A stretch of DNA of 29,953 bases, from positions 1-29,953 of IMG/VR virus record IMGVR_UViG_3300025818_000123; one strand, 5' to 3'. Origin of the DNA: a virus. The position numbers and the translations under genes are program-made. The notes under the pieces were generated by a model, which was not told where the DNA came from, searched no databases, and worked only from the letters and a program-made list of their open reading frames with translations. Positions 20,068 through 28,552 of the stretch are shown piece by piece. Every line of letters starts with the position of its first letter. The stretch's first letter is position 1.

Positions 20068-21602
20068 CTTAAGATCCCTAATGACAGATTAACAGAGCTT
20101 TGCGACGGATTCCAACGAACACCCAACACCATAGCGCGCCGATTGCTGTAGTTTTGTCCATTTGCAGACTGTAGCCCATAGATGTAATTTGACGTAATCT
20201 CAACAATATCGCCAGCGCAGAGCAGGCAATGCTTTTCTGTGACTGTTAGATCAAGCTGCTCAAATGGTAGACTATCCCACGGATGCAATCGGACATTATC
20301 AAGATCCGCTTTTGTTTTCTGATCTGGATTGTTAATGCGATATACGAGGCTTAGATCCCGCTGTATTTCGCCATCAGCAGGCAGAGAGTAAACGATTGTA
20401 CTGGCTCTGGTTCTATTGTCAAAATCACCCGCTACAGTGTCATAAACTCTAATCGTAGATCTTTCGTAGACTGCTGACTGACTGCTGGCGTATAGCTCAT
20501 GATTATCAATGCTCACAATATCCCGATCAGTAATGTGATCGACGACACTGAAGTAACTAGCAGAATTTGGATCTTGACAAACTCGCCAAGATAGCTCGTT
20601 TTGTCTCCATACTGGCCACATTCCCATTTTTAAAACAGCGTCGAGAAATGTTGCGATATTCGACGGCTCAGCGATCAGCAGTTCGATCTCGTGATTGCCT
20701 GTAGCTGTCGCCCAATTGCGCGTATAGTATTCATTCAGCCCAATTACACTAAAAAGATTCGGATTCCAATTGATGCCAGATCCCCAGCTAGCAGGATAGT
20801 CATCAAATGGGCCCTGCGTGCCGTTGCCTGTTGACATAACAAGCCGAGCAAATACATAATCAGGCCGCCCTCGAAGCCGTGCAATGCTTGTCACAACATC
20901 TCCGACATGCAGATGATTATGCGCTGCTGTACTTGGATAATTGCCAGTGCTAGCAATAGTCAGATAGCCAGCAGGCGCCGTCGTTGTTGTTTTACTGCTC
21001 CAAGTCCAATAATCAGTATCGCCGTGCGTGGCATCCTCGACAAAGATCATCCCGTTTTGACCTGTCTCTTTTTCAAAGATCGTAATATCATCGAGATACA
21101 ATCGTACATCACTAGAAAAATTGAATGACGCTGTTGTTTGTGCAGTCTTTCCGGCATTATGCCAGAAATTCACTTCTGGAAATTTGCTTGTTAAGCGTGT
21201 CTGCATCATCGTCAGAAAGTCGACAAAGTCCAGCCGCCACACGCCGCGCCCGCCTGTGATATTTCGCAGCTGTCCAATACAAACTCGATTCTGGATGCCG
21301 TCGCGAATCATGATCAGCTCTGCAACAGCGCCCCGCTTGAATGAAGATCCCCCGTTAAGAGGCCTCAAATCGCCGTTAATCGTGACAGTGAAGCCACCCA
21401 AATTGACGCTCCATCGCTGCGGCGTGATCTGTGCTGAATCAATCGTAACATCCGCAGATCCGATTGATACTAGCGTATTCATGCCGACATAATCGCCCTG
21501 AGATAGATTGTAATCGTTGCTCGGAGGCAGGAAATTAAGCGCATAATGGATCTCTTTTGATCCACTGTCGAGCGTGTCGATAAATTGCTGTGACCATCCC
21601 AT
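20064..21602 (-). CDS. Tail tip or baseplate protein
   Basis: A 512-residue protein (MGWSQQFIDTLDSGSKEIHY) rich in aromatic residues and beta-type sequence, with no catalytic motif. It sits after the tape measure and distal-tail-like gene and before lysis genes, the usual site of hub or tip proteins. Segments such as LSQGDYVGMNTLVSIGS and LTVTEKHCLLCAGDIVEITS resemble the parts of tail-tip proteins that describe a coordinate frame or channel. AGGATCATAAT precedes the start at 21602. Role by context; no specific family named. Confidence 0.7.
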   Translation of the reverse strand: MGWSQQFIDTLDSGSKEIHYALNFLPPSNDYNLSQGDYVGMNTLVSIGSADVTIDSAQITPQRWSVNLGGFTVTINGDLRPLNGGSSFKRGAVAELIMIRDGIQNRVCIGQLRNITGGRGVWRLDFVDFLTMMQTRLTSKFPEVNFWHNAGKTAQTTASFNFSSDVRLYLDDITIFEKETGQNGMIFVEDATHGDTDYWTWSSKTTTTAPAGYLTIASTGNYPSTAAHNHLHVGDVVTSIARLRGRPDYVFARLVMSTGNGTQGPFDDYPASWGSGINWNPNLFSVIGLNEYYTRNWATATGNHEIELLIAEPSNIATFLDAVLKMGMWPVWRQNELSWRVCQDPNSASYFSVVDHITDRDIVSIDNHELYASSQSAVYERSTIRVYDTVAGDFDNRTRASTIVYSLPADGEIQRDLSLVYRINNPDQKTKADLDNVRLHPWDSLPFEQLDLTVTEKHCLLCAGDIVEITSNYIYGLQSANGQNYSNRRAMVLGVRWNPSQSSVNLSLGILR

Positions 21603-21603
21603 A

Positions 21604-22485
21604 TTATGATCCTAGTCCGAGCGTTTGAGGCGTTTGTGGCTGTGTTGGCATATCTAGCCCGCCCATCGATGATCGCCGCCCTCGTGGGATGCCGTCCAAT
21701 GTTCCGCCGCCTCTGCCACTTGGAACAGCGCCCGATCCTGTCACCTCTCTGACTAGCTGTGTGCCGATACTAACGCCGGATTCAGCCTGATAATCTGGAT
21801 GGAATGAAAACAGCGATTGATAATCAACAACTAGCCTAATCGATAGAGAGAATAGCCGCCCGCCCTCGTTTGTTATGATGCTCTGACCAATGTCGCTCTG
21901 TGGACGTTTCAAGATCGGATAATATCGATAGTGTCTAACATAGGCCGGCTGATCATATTGAAAGCATAGCCGCTCATCAATATCAAAGTTTCCGCCAGCA
22001 TTCGAGATATTGCCGTTTGACGTGATCTTGACCTGCTCTTGTATCAGTGCTGGGCTTGATGTCTCAATCGTTGCATAGTCATCGATCCCAATAGCGACAG
22101 AGGATCCAACGAGATTGACAAAAGGATGCGCGTAACAATTGATCCGCTGAGTGCCTGAGTTATGCACGCCCCTCAACGGGTGGCAAAATGCTTTGTCATC
22201 ATCTGCAGCAAATGCGACAGTAAAGCCGCGATCAAGATGATTCTGCATCGCATGAAATCGATACGCCAGATCTTCACCGAGCAGCATGCGATCCCGCTGG
22301 ATTGTGACTAGCTCCTGCATCCGTCCAACAGATCTCGACATAGAGCCAGTTAGAGAGACAGCGTCAACGGCCTCCGTGATCATTTCGCTGTACATTTCGC
22401 CGAGCGCCTCGCCCATATCGATAATCACTGGATGCGCATATGCTCCGTGAGGCTCAGGATAGAAATAGAATTTTGCATTGCCCAT
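21604..22485 (-). CDS. Distal tail or baseplate protein
   Basis: A 293-residue protein (MGNAKFYFYPEPHGAYAHPV) immediately after the tape measure gene, where distal tail proteins are encoded. Aromatic-rich strands are visible (YVRHYRYYPILKRPQSD, FSLSIRLVVDYQSLFSFHP). The C-terminus has a Gly/Arg-rich, disordered-looking stretch (SGRGGGTLDGIPRGRRSS). The ATG at 22485 has GGAGG ten bases upstream; an in-frame start further up would lie inside the tape measure gene and is rejected. Function inferred from place. Confidence 0.7.
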   Translation of the reverse strand: MGNAKFYFYPEPHGAYAHPVIIDMGEALGEMYSEMITEAVDAVSLTGSMSRSVGRMQELVTIQRDRMLLGEDLAYRFHAMQNHLDRGFTVAFAADDDKAFCHPLRGVHNSGTQRINCYAHPFVNLVGSSVAIGIDDYATIETSSPALIQEQVKITSNGNISNAGGNFDIDERLCFQYDQPAYVRHYRYYPILKRPQSDIGQSIITNEGGRLFSLSIRLVVDYQSLFSFHPDYQAESGVSIGTQLVREVTGSGAVPSGRGGGTLDGIPRGRRSSMGGLDMPTQPQTPQTLGLGS

Positions 22486-22486
22486 G

Positions 22487-24826
22487 TTAACGGCCTCCGA
22501 ATAGATTACTTGACGATGTGCCGAATTGATTATTGAAGCGGACTTCAATCTGTCGCACGAGTGCATCGACAGCATTGCGATCAACTACAGCGCTGTTGAT
22601 ATTCACGGTTAAGCCGCCGCCCATCCCTTGCATTTGTCGATCCACTTGTTGCGGCCGTTGTCCAGACTGAGGCACAACAAACTCGCCTCTATGAAGCATT
22701 GCGAGCCCGTCTTGATTGCCTGTAAAACGGATCCCGCCTTGAGCCTTTGGCAGAAAGCGCCCGCCAGCTGCATAGCTCGCCGATTTGCTAGGATCAAAGA
22801 AATCTCGGAGGCCTTGCATAAATGCGTCACGTGTCGCATTATTGCCATCAGGATCACGATCTCGAAATGATGCGATCAAATTGAATCTGTCTTTGATAAT
22901 CTCGACTAGATTGATCACAAGATTAATGATCCCATCATAGACAGCTTCAGCGATTGCGACTGTCAGCTGTGGCAAGATCTCAAGGAATAGCGCAGGCAAG
23001 ATCGCCAATCCATTAGCGAGCGCCTCCGCCTGTGCTAGTGCTTCCTCTTTGATCTGCTCTGGTGTTTTACTGCCTAGTTCAATCAATGCGCCAGTGATAG
23101 CCCCCGCGACAGGATTGATCAAACTGGCAATGCCTGCGACATCTAAAGAAGCTACAGTAGAAAACGCATCAACGGCCCCTAATTGGCGCTCTTGGCGTTC
23201 TCTCTTTGCCTGTGCTTCTGCTCGTGCTGCTGCATCCTCTCGAGCCTGTGCTAGACGTGTCTCAGCCTCTGCTAGAAGATTATTTGCAAATGTTGTATCT
23301 CTTTGAGCGATTTCCAGAGCAAAAATATCTAATTTTAAATTGTTTACAACATCACGAGCCCGTCGAACACTTGGATCAATATCTTCAAATGATTCTGTAA
23401 TCTTTAGTATGCTTTTGAATGCATCATCAGCATCTTTATCGATCTCGCTCACTGTATCTTTTGATTTGTCTCCGAGATTCTGAACACTACTCGCTAAATC
23501 ATCAACTTGAGGCCTCGAATCCTTGACAGATTGTGACACGCCCGCCAAGATTGTTCCGATCAACTCTTCTGCTCGTGCTGCAGATTGTCGCCCGCCTACA
23601 CCAACACCAGATCCGCCAAAATCGACATCTCCCAGTCGTGTAGCAATCTCGCTGAATGTTGTTACTGCTGATTCTGCAGATCTAGCGCCCTCAGCAAATG
23701 CGTAAAATGTTTCATTGCCGATCACGCCTAGCTCTTTGAGGCCTCGCGCGATTGTGATGATCTGATCATTTACGACCTTAAACGAAGCATTGACAAATTG
23801 CGCAAATGGGCCAAGTAGTGATTGCAGGAATTGCAAAACGCCCGATCCTGTCTGCGCTAACTGACTGCCTAGCTGCTGGAATAATGCTTCGTTTTCTGTG
23901 ATAAAATCGCCGAGTGTCGCTAGCACCTTGATCCCATCTAGGAGGCGCTCATTAAAGAAATCAATCCCGCCGAGCGCATCGACAAATTGTTGCCTTAATC
24001 CCTTGACAGCCAGATCAACAAATGCAAGCTGCTCCTGAAATCGAGCCGCCGCCGCGCTAGCCTCTGGCCCAGTTTTCACGCCGAAAAGATTAGACAATTC
24101 TAGGAAATTCTCAAAGTCTGACGTAGCGCCGAAAGCCTGCAGGAATTGCCCTGCCGATCTTCCTAACAGCAAGAATCCTTGAGTAGCTCGCTCTGTTGGA
24201 TCTTCGATAGATTGCAGGCCTCTAGTAACATCGATCAGCACTTGATCCGCGCTCTTTGTGGCTCCGCTGGCATCTGTCAACGATACGCCCAGCTTAGCCG
24301 CTGCTTCACTTGCACGCCCCGCGCCGGCACTGAGATCCGCAAATAGTCTAGGGAATCGCCCTACAAATGCTTCTGCAGCCTGTGCAGATTGTCCGGATCC
24401 CTCGAATGCTGTAATCACTGCCTGAATACTATTAGCGCTGAGGCCTGATTGAGCAGATAAATCATTTAACTGATTGACACTGTCGACGACTTCACGGCTG
24501 AAATCAAATGCAGCCTTTTGAGCAGATAGATAGGCAGTAGCCAGAGCGCCGATTGTGGCGATTGTGCCTGTTGCAACTACAGCAAGCCCGCCGATAGCCG
24601 CACCAGCAGCAGCGCCCGCGACTTTGAGCCCCCTGAGCCCCTTGCTGGCTTTCTTTGTTGATTTCTCATTGTTATCTAACTGACGATTTGATTTCTTTGT
24701 CGATTCATCTAGCTGATCTAGCTCTTTGGCTGCTCTGTCTGCATCCTTAGCAACGCCCTCAAGCCCCTTTTCAGCGCCCTTAGAATCGACTTTGAGTATG
24801 TACTGCACTACCGTATCACTAGCCAT
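22487..24826 (-). CDS. Tape measure protein
   Basis: A 779-residue protein, the longest tail gene after the chaperones. A charged coiled-coil N-terminus (residues 1-65) leads into a hydrophobic segment about 70-115 (KVAGAAAGAAIGGLAVVATG), with a second hydrophobic region near 560-640 (IASLINPVAGAITGALIELG). It sets tail length and can help in DNA ejection. At about 1.5 angstrom per residue a tail near 110-120 nm is expected, which is inference. GGGAG precedes the start at 24826. A Gln/Gly-rich C-terminus (QRPQQVDRQMQGMGGG) is present. Confidence is high from size, composition and order. Confidence 0.92.
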   Translation of the reverse strand: MASDTVVQYILKVDSKGAEKGLEGVAKDADRAAKELDQLDESTKKSNRQLDNNEKSTKKASKGLRGLKVAGAAAGAAIGGLAVVATGTIATIGALATAYLSAQKAAFDFSREVVDSVNQLNDLSAQSGLSANSIQAVITAFEGSGQSAQAAEAFVGRFPRLFADLSAGAGRASEAAAKLGVSLTDASGATKSADQVLIDVTRGLQSIEDPTERATQGFLLLGRSAGQFLQAFGATSDFENFLELSNLFGVKTGPEASAAAARFQEQLAFVDLAVKGLRQQFVDALGGIDFFNERLLDGIKVLATLGDFITENEALFQQLGSQLAQTGSGVLQFLQSLLGPFAQFVNASFKVVNDQIITIARGLKELGVIGNETFYAFAEGARSAESAVTTFSEIATRLGDVDFGGSGVGVGGRQSAARAEELIGTILAGVSQSVKDSRPQVDDLASSVQNLGDKSKDTVSEIDKDADDAFKSILKITESFEDIDPSVRRARDVVNNLKLDIFALEIAQRDTTFANNLLAEAETRLAQAREDAAARAEAQAKRERQERQLGAVDAFSTVASLDVAGIASLINPVAGAITGALIELGSKTPEQIKEEALAQAEALANGLAILPALFLEILPQLTVAIAEAVYDGIINLVINLVEIIKDRFNLIASFRDRDPDGNNATRDAFMQGLRDFFDPSKSASYAAGGRFLPKAQGGIRFTGNQDGLAMLHRGEFVVPQSGQRPQQVDRQMQGMGGGLTVNINSAVVDRNAVDALVRQIEVRFNNQFGTSSSNLFGGR

Positions 24827-24889
24827 ATTCGCTCCCTATGATGCTCCTATAATAGCAGATAGATCGCGCCTTGACACTGCTATAGATTT

Positions 24890-25610
24890 CTATCCGATAA
24901 TGTCAATAAGATCAGTCAGTGAGACAGTAGGCTGCACGCCGGTCTTTTTGTATCGCTTCAGTAGTCGATTGAGCCGCGCGCCTCGATGCGTTGCACACTT
25001 CAAGCACAGCATCAAATCGAACCAATCAAGACTATGCACTTGACTGGGCAATACTCCATACTGTCGCGCGATAATATCAAGAATATGCAGATATTCTTCA
25101 TCATCTGCGAAAGGTGCTCAGTCTTTCGACTGCCTCCCCGTGTCCTTTGAGTGCTCGATCTAGGATAGCAGCTCGATCAACTTTGGGAATCATGCCGATC
25201 CAGAGCATATTACGATCGGCGTTTTGCTCCTGTTGTGTAAGTACGATCTGCAGGCGCTCAAACTGCTCCTGATCTGGCTGCTTGGCATGTGTGACACAGA
25301 TTGCAATTAGCTGATCCTGTGATTGATTGATCTTATCGATGTGCTCCGGCCGTACTTTTGACAGCATCGAATATGCGCGATCTATCGCTTCCTCTGTGAC
25401 ATCTTCACTCGATAGCTCTTGGCTGATATTCTGGAATTGCTGTAGCTCGCCAGATTTCGCCAGCGCCTGTAATGCTAGAGAGTTCGACAGGCTAGCTCGC
25501 TCGATCTCAGCTGGTGACAGGATCCGCCCCTTAATCACTAGCTGCCCCGTGAATATTTCCATTTCGAACGTTGATGCGTCCTGTACTTGGCTTAAAAAAT
25601 CTTTCAACAT
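24890..25610 (-). CDS. Tail assembly chaperone, frameshifted GT product
   Basis: The gene at 25101..25610 ends at TGA, but the +1 frame continues open for 72 more codons to TAG at 24890. The extension (ADDEEYLHILDIIARQYGVL and onward to TDLIDIIG) is a coherent, helix-rich protein. The +1 frame has a TGA just upstream, so the shift must occur in a short window. TTT-C at 25112..25109 is the best site: tRNA-Phe can slip from UUU to UUC, followed by CGC. The joined product is 239 residues. Production of G and GT forms by frameshift is a conserved feature of long-tailed phages. The -1 shift is more usual; +1 shifts are known in a few. Confidence 0.75.
25101..25610 (-). CDS. Tail assembly chaperone, unshifted G product
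   Basis: A 169-residue acidic and helical protein (MLKDFLSQVQDASTFEMEIF), between tail tube and tape measure genes, the fixed place of the lambda G-type chaperone that holds the tape measure during tail assembly. GGAGATCCAC precedes the start at 25610. Its stop is followed by the shifted extension. A plus-strand operon is inserted between it and the tail tube gene. Assignment is by order and the frameshift pattern. Confidence 0.82.
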   Translation of the reverse strand: MLKDFLSQVQDASTFEMEIFTGQLVIKGRILSPAEIERASLSNSLALQALAKSGELQQFQNISQELSSEDVTEEAIDRAYSMLSKVRPEHIDKINQSQDQLIAICVTHAKQPDQEQFERLQIVLTQQEQNADRNMLWIGMIPKVDRAAILDRALKGHGEAVERLSTFRR

Positions 25611-25711
25611 GTGGATCTCCGTTGATCGTGGTTTTGCCTGTATTCTAACTGATCTAACTGCTGGCTATATAGTTTTTTTTCATTTATTTTTGATAAAAGC
25701 GTAAACTTTTG

Positions 25712-25740
25712 TTGACAGTGATAACTTTTGTTGTTATACT
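25712..25740 (+). promoter_or_regulatory. Early-type sigma70 promoter P5
   Basis: TTGACA (25712..25717) and TATACT (25735..25740) are 17 bases apart. GCGTAAACTTTTGTTG and GTGATAACTTTTGTTG overlap the -35 and the spacer 19 bases apart, the P1-P4 geometry. TAAGC-AATGAG-GCTTA and ACAACGGA follow, so this isolated cassette has the same leader as the early units. Confidence 0.88.
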
Positions 25741-25781
25741 ATGTATATAAGCAATGAGGCTTAAACAACAACGGAAAGACA

Positions 25782-25979
25782 ATGTTAAACGAAACTATCA
25801 CAATCAAAGGCCAAGAATATAAAGTAATCAAGCAAGGTCAAGCAAAATGGACATATATCGCAGAGATTGAGGGCAAAAAAGGCGCTCGATATATCTTAAG
25901 CATTGGATCGACATTTGCGACTTTGATGGGCTGCAATCAGTCAAAGGGCAAAAAAATCAAACTTTCAGAAATCAAATAA
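25782..25979 (+). CDS. Small basic early protein
   Basis: A 65-residue basic protein (MLNETITIKGQEYKVIKQGQ) with alternating short strands and a KGKKIKLSEIK tail, which could be an RNA- or DNA-binding beta barrel. It is the first gene after promoter P5; ACAACGGAAAGACA precedes the start. It follows the same pattern as the first genes of the other early units but shares no clear sequence with them. Function not recognised. Confidence 0.72.
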   Translation: MLNETITIKGQEYKVIKQGQAKWTYIAEIEGKKGARYILSIGSTFATLMGCNQSKGKKIKLSEIK

Positions 25980-25990
25980 TCAATCAACTC

Positions 25991-26008
25991 GGGCGGCTCC
26001 GGTCGCCC
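25991..26008 (+). other. UCCG-tetraloop hairpin in the plus-strand cassette
   Basis: GGGCGGC-TCCG-GTCGCCC is a seven-pair stem with one G-U pair closed by a UNCG-type loop. It stands directly after the stop of 25782..25979 and before the AACAACGGAGCAACG leader of 26032..26520, mirroring the minus-strand hairpins. Confidence 0.72.
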
Positions 26009-26031
26009 ACTTACAACAACGGAGCAACGAC

Positions 26032-26520
26032 ATGACAAGAGATTTTCAAAAATCAAAAGTCAGCAAATTCGGCAAGTCACTTGCAAAAGGCAAAAGATAC
26101 AATTCGATTGATTCAGCGATCGAGGATTTGAATAGTATGTATCTGCAGCTTACAGATTTGCTGTCTATCAAAAACAAACAGATCAAGACTATTCCAGCAT
26201 TGCAAGAGCCACACGCAAACAGAACCAACAAAAGCATTTACAGCAGTAAAAGACATTGTATTATTTGTGCGGTTGGTTCATTGTATCAGCGCAAGTTAAT
26301 ACATGAAATGTGTCACGCACTCAACAAGCAGATCAAAAAGGGCAAGCGTAGAAACATTGGAGCAAGTCATGGCGTCAACTACATGACGATCTATATCTTT
26401 GCACTAGCTGTATATATGTTTGACGGTGACTTTGATCATGTTGAGCAGGTAGCAAAAGAGCACGGATGCAAATACGACAAGCAAAGATTAGAGCAACTCA
26501 AACAACGGAGCGCATCATGA
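26032..26520 (+). CDS. Putative SprT-like zinc metallopeptidase
   Basis: A 162-residue protein with the zinc-peptidase motif HEMCH at residues 91-95 (RKLIHEMCHALNKQ) followed by a third possible ligand His113 in GASHGVNYM. The HExxH plus downstream HG arrangement resembles SprT/Spartan-type proteases that act on DNA-bound proteins. The N-terminal half is basic and unassigned (KSKVSKFGKSLAKGKRYNS). ACAACGGAGCAACGAC precedes the start. It overlaps the next small gene by ATGA. It could process a host protein early in infection; this is inference. Confidence 0.75.
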   Translation: MTRDFQKSKVSKFGKSLAKGKRYNSIDSAIEDLNSMYLQLTDLLSIKNKQIKTIPALQEPHANRTNKSIYSSKRHCIICAVGSLYQRKLIHEMCHALNKQIKKGKRRNIGASHGVNYMTIYIFALAVYMFDGDFDHVEQVAKEHGCKYDKQRLEQLKQRSAS

Positions 26521-26639
26521 CACGACAACAGGCAAAACAAGCAGGCGAGATCATCGGATTATCAATGTGCAGCATCATGACACTATTGATAGCACACGCA
26601 GCACTCAGAGCGATTGCCGGCCTTGCATACTATCTATAA
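26517..26639 (+). CDS. 40-residue single-span membrane protein
   Basis: The frame ATG ACA CGA opens at 26517, overlapping the previous stop by ATGA, with ACAACGGAG nine bases upstream. The product starts MTRQQAKQAGEIIG, then a hydrophobic helix of about 22 residues (SMCSIMTLLIAHAALRAIAG) and ends AYYL. The stop at 26637..26639 lies just before the terminator. Small membrane proteins in such cassettes often act in superinfection exclusion or host takeover. No family is recognised. Confidence 0.75.
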   Translation: MTRQQAKQAGEIIGLSMCSIMTLLIAHAALRAIAGLAYYL

Positions 26640-26667
26640 TCTTAATCCTCAATCCCTTAACATTTTC

Positions 26668-26700
26668 GAGCCAGCTGGATCCCCTCTAGCTGGCTCTTTT
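26668..26700 (+). terminator. Rho-independent terminator of the plus-strand cassette
   Basis: GAGCCAGCT and AGCTGGCTC pair as a perfect nine-pair stem around an 11-base loop, followed by TTTTATATT. It closes the P5 transcript. Confidence 0.9.
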
Positions 26701-26721
26701 ATATTCTGGAATCTGAAATTG

Positions 26722-26759
26722 AAAAGAGCCGACTGCAACAACGGAAAAGCAGCCGGCTC
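26722..26759 (-). terminator. Rho-independent terminator after the tail tube gene
   Basis: On the minus strand GAGCCG and CGGCTC, then CTGC and GCAG across one mismatch, form an extended stem followed by TTTTC. The loop carries TTTTCCGTTGTT, the complement of the ACAACGGA leader. It would limit late transcription into the chaperone gene. Confidence 0.78.
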
Positions 26760-26811
26760 AAAACAACAAAATAAGTATCAATCGATATCAAACAACCAAT
26801 CAGAATTTGAA

Positions 26812-27777
26812 TTAATACTCACCAGAGGAATTAGCATTTTTCAAAGTGAGCGTCAAGCCATTATCTGAGCTGCTTGCATAGCCTCGAAGCGTGAATGTTC
26901 TTTCAACGCGGCCGAATGCTGTAATGTTATCGTTGTAATCTTCGATAGTAGCATCATCAAGCGCAATTTGAAATTCGTGATTGGTGTCAGCACTTCGGAT
27001 AAACGTAATTGACACGTCGCCAGCATTGCCAGCAAGAGAATCATTATACAGGCTGTTATCTGTTACATCGCAGGTGATTGACATAGTCACTTCGCGCACG
27101 TCAGTCGGCACAGGCTCGCCGGTGAGCTTAGAGCCTAACAGATTCCGGCGATCTAGCTTGTTGTCTAGTGACAGCTCAAAAGATCGGATGTCAAGGCTAG
27201 CGATTGACAGCGTGCCGCCCATAGTCAGCGATCCGGCTTCGTAGTGATACACTTGATCAACACTGGGAAATGATGCAGTGATGTCAGTAGTACGCGCCGC
27301 GCCATCTTTGCCGATCAGATCAAAAGAGCAAGTCATCTCGCCGCCTGCCTCTGCGCTGATTGTCATTGCGCTGACTTTGCATCCAGTGAATTGCTCCATT
27401 GAATTGCTCAAGTTTGTTCCGCGCTGAAATTGGATCGTCATGCTAGGCTGATCAAAGTTTGGAGAATAAACGTGCGTATAAGGATCGGCCGATCCTGTTG
27501 TTGACAGGCTGCCTAATGCTGCTTTTAACAGCATCCCGATCCCATCATAGAAAGCAGGCACTTCAATAGAGCCACCGGCCTGTCTGAAGCCCTCAAACGT
27601 GCCAGATAGCAAGCCAGAAGCAGGGACGCTCAAATGTGTTCTGCGCTCGCGCTCCTGTGTCACTTGCAGCGTGCTAGAGATCAGCTTGACATCTTGTGTC
27701 GTTGAAGTCTGAGCCGTCCCCCATGATGATTCTAGTCCGATTCTCAAAAATGAGTTTTGTGCAAATAAAATAGCCAT
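26812..27777 (-). CDS. Major tail tube protein
   Basis: A 321-residue protein (MAILFAQNSFLRIGLESSWG) in the build of large siphophage tail tube proteins: IGLESSWGTAQTSTTQDVK opening, GGSIEVPAFYDGIGMLLKAA and a later AGGEMTCSFDLIGKDG strand pair, then a C-terminal strand-rich part. It polymerises into the tail tube. It lies between a DUF2341-like gene and the chaperone gene. AAGGAG precedes the start at 27777. Confidence is fairly high. Confidence 0.88.
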   Translation of the reverse strand: MAILFAQNSFLRIGLESSWGTAQTSTTQDVKLISSTLQVTQERERRTHLSVPASGLLSGTFEGFRQAGGSIEVPAFYDGIGMLLKAALGSLSTTGSADPYTHVYSPNFDQPSMTIQFQRGTNLSNSMEQFTGCKVSAMTISAEAGGEMTCSFDLIGKDGAARTTDITASFPSVDQVYHYEAGSLTMGGTLSIASLDIRSFELSLDNKLDRRNLLGSKLTGEPVPTDVREVTMSITCDVTDNSLYNDSLAGNAGDVSITFIRSADTNHEFQIALDDATIEDYNDNITAFGRVERTFTLRGYASSSDNGLTLTLKNANSSGEY

Positions 27778-27788
27778 AATAATGCTCC

Positions 27789-28550
27789 TTAAGGTAGTAA
27801 ATCGATCACTCTGAGAATAGCACGATTCTCAAGGGATTGTCCTAGTGTGGTGATGATGTTGATTGCTATAGCGTAATTGAATCCATTAGATCCGGCCTTG
27901 TACGTTGCGCGGATAAATCCATTACCGGCGCGTGTCTCCTGTGCCTGAAATCTCGTGCTGCTGTCAACGCCTGAATCATCGTAGCTGTGGATCGTGACGT
28001 ATTCGATCCCCTCCTGATCATTGCGCTCATTGTACGGAGTTAATCTTTTCGCTAGCTGCGAAGTAACGATCCAAAATACATGCACTTCGTCAGATTCTGA
28101 CTTGATAAAGGACTGCACAGGCTGATCTAGAGCGCTCTGACTGTCTCTGGCGTTAACTACTCTGCTATGTGGTGCAGATAGCAAAATATAGCCGTTTTTC
28201 GGCGTGGAAATCGTTACGCTGGTGCTGTGATCTGTTGTCTCATTTGGCTCATAGAAATAGACATAGCAAATCGATAATGAATCATCGTGCTTAATTTGAT
28301 ATCCATCTACCTGCAATGTCAATACACGATTAGCATAATCAGCGCCTGCTTTTCTGGCAAAACTCACCAGCTCGCCCGTCGTATCTGTTACAACGACATC
28401 TTTGAAATCTGATCGGATATTATCCCAGAAATCATCCCAATCAGGCGGAATATCGATCTCTATGTCAATCGTAGCCGATACACCAGTACCACCAAAAGAA
28501 TTGATCCCGACAATCTGCCGGCGTCGATAGTCTGCATTGTACCACGTCAT
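27789..28550 (-). CDS. DUF2341-like virion protein
   Basis: A 253-residue protein that begins MTWYNADYRRRQIVGIN and continues with an IDIPPDWDDFWDNIRSDFKD segment and VTDTTGELVSF, the pattern seen at the front of DUF2341-type, concanavalin-like proteins. It lies between the tail terminator-like and tail tube genes, where it may be a minor tail or decoration protein. AGGAG precedes the start at 28550. The C-terminus (TLGQSLENRAILRVIDLLP) is hydrophobic-polar mixed. The resemblance is by eye, so moderate. Confidence 0.6.
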   Translation of the reverse strand: MTWYNADYRRRQIVGINSFGGTGVSATIDIEIDIPPDWDDFWDNIRSDFKDVVVTDTTGELVSFARKAGADYANRVLTLQVDGYQIKHDDSLSICYVYFYEPNETTDHSTSVTISTPKNGYILLSAPHSRVVNARDSQSALDQPVQSFIKSESDEVHVFWIVTSQLAKRLTPYNERNDQEGIEYVTIHSYDDSGVDSSTRFQAQETRAGNGFIRATYKAGSNGFNYAIAINIITTLGQSLENRAILRVIDLLP

Positions 28551-28552
28551 TT

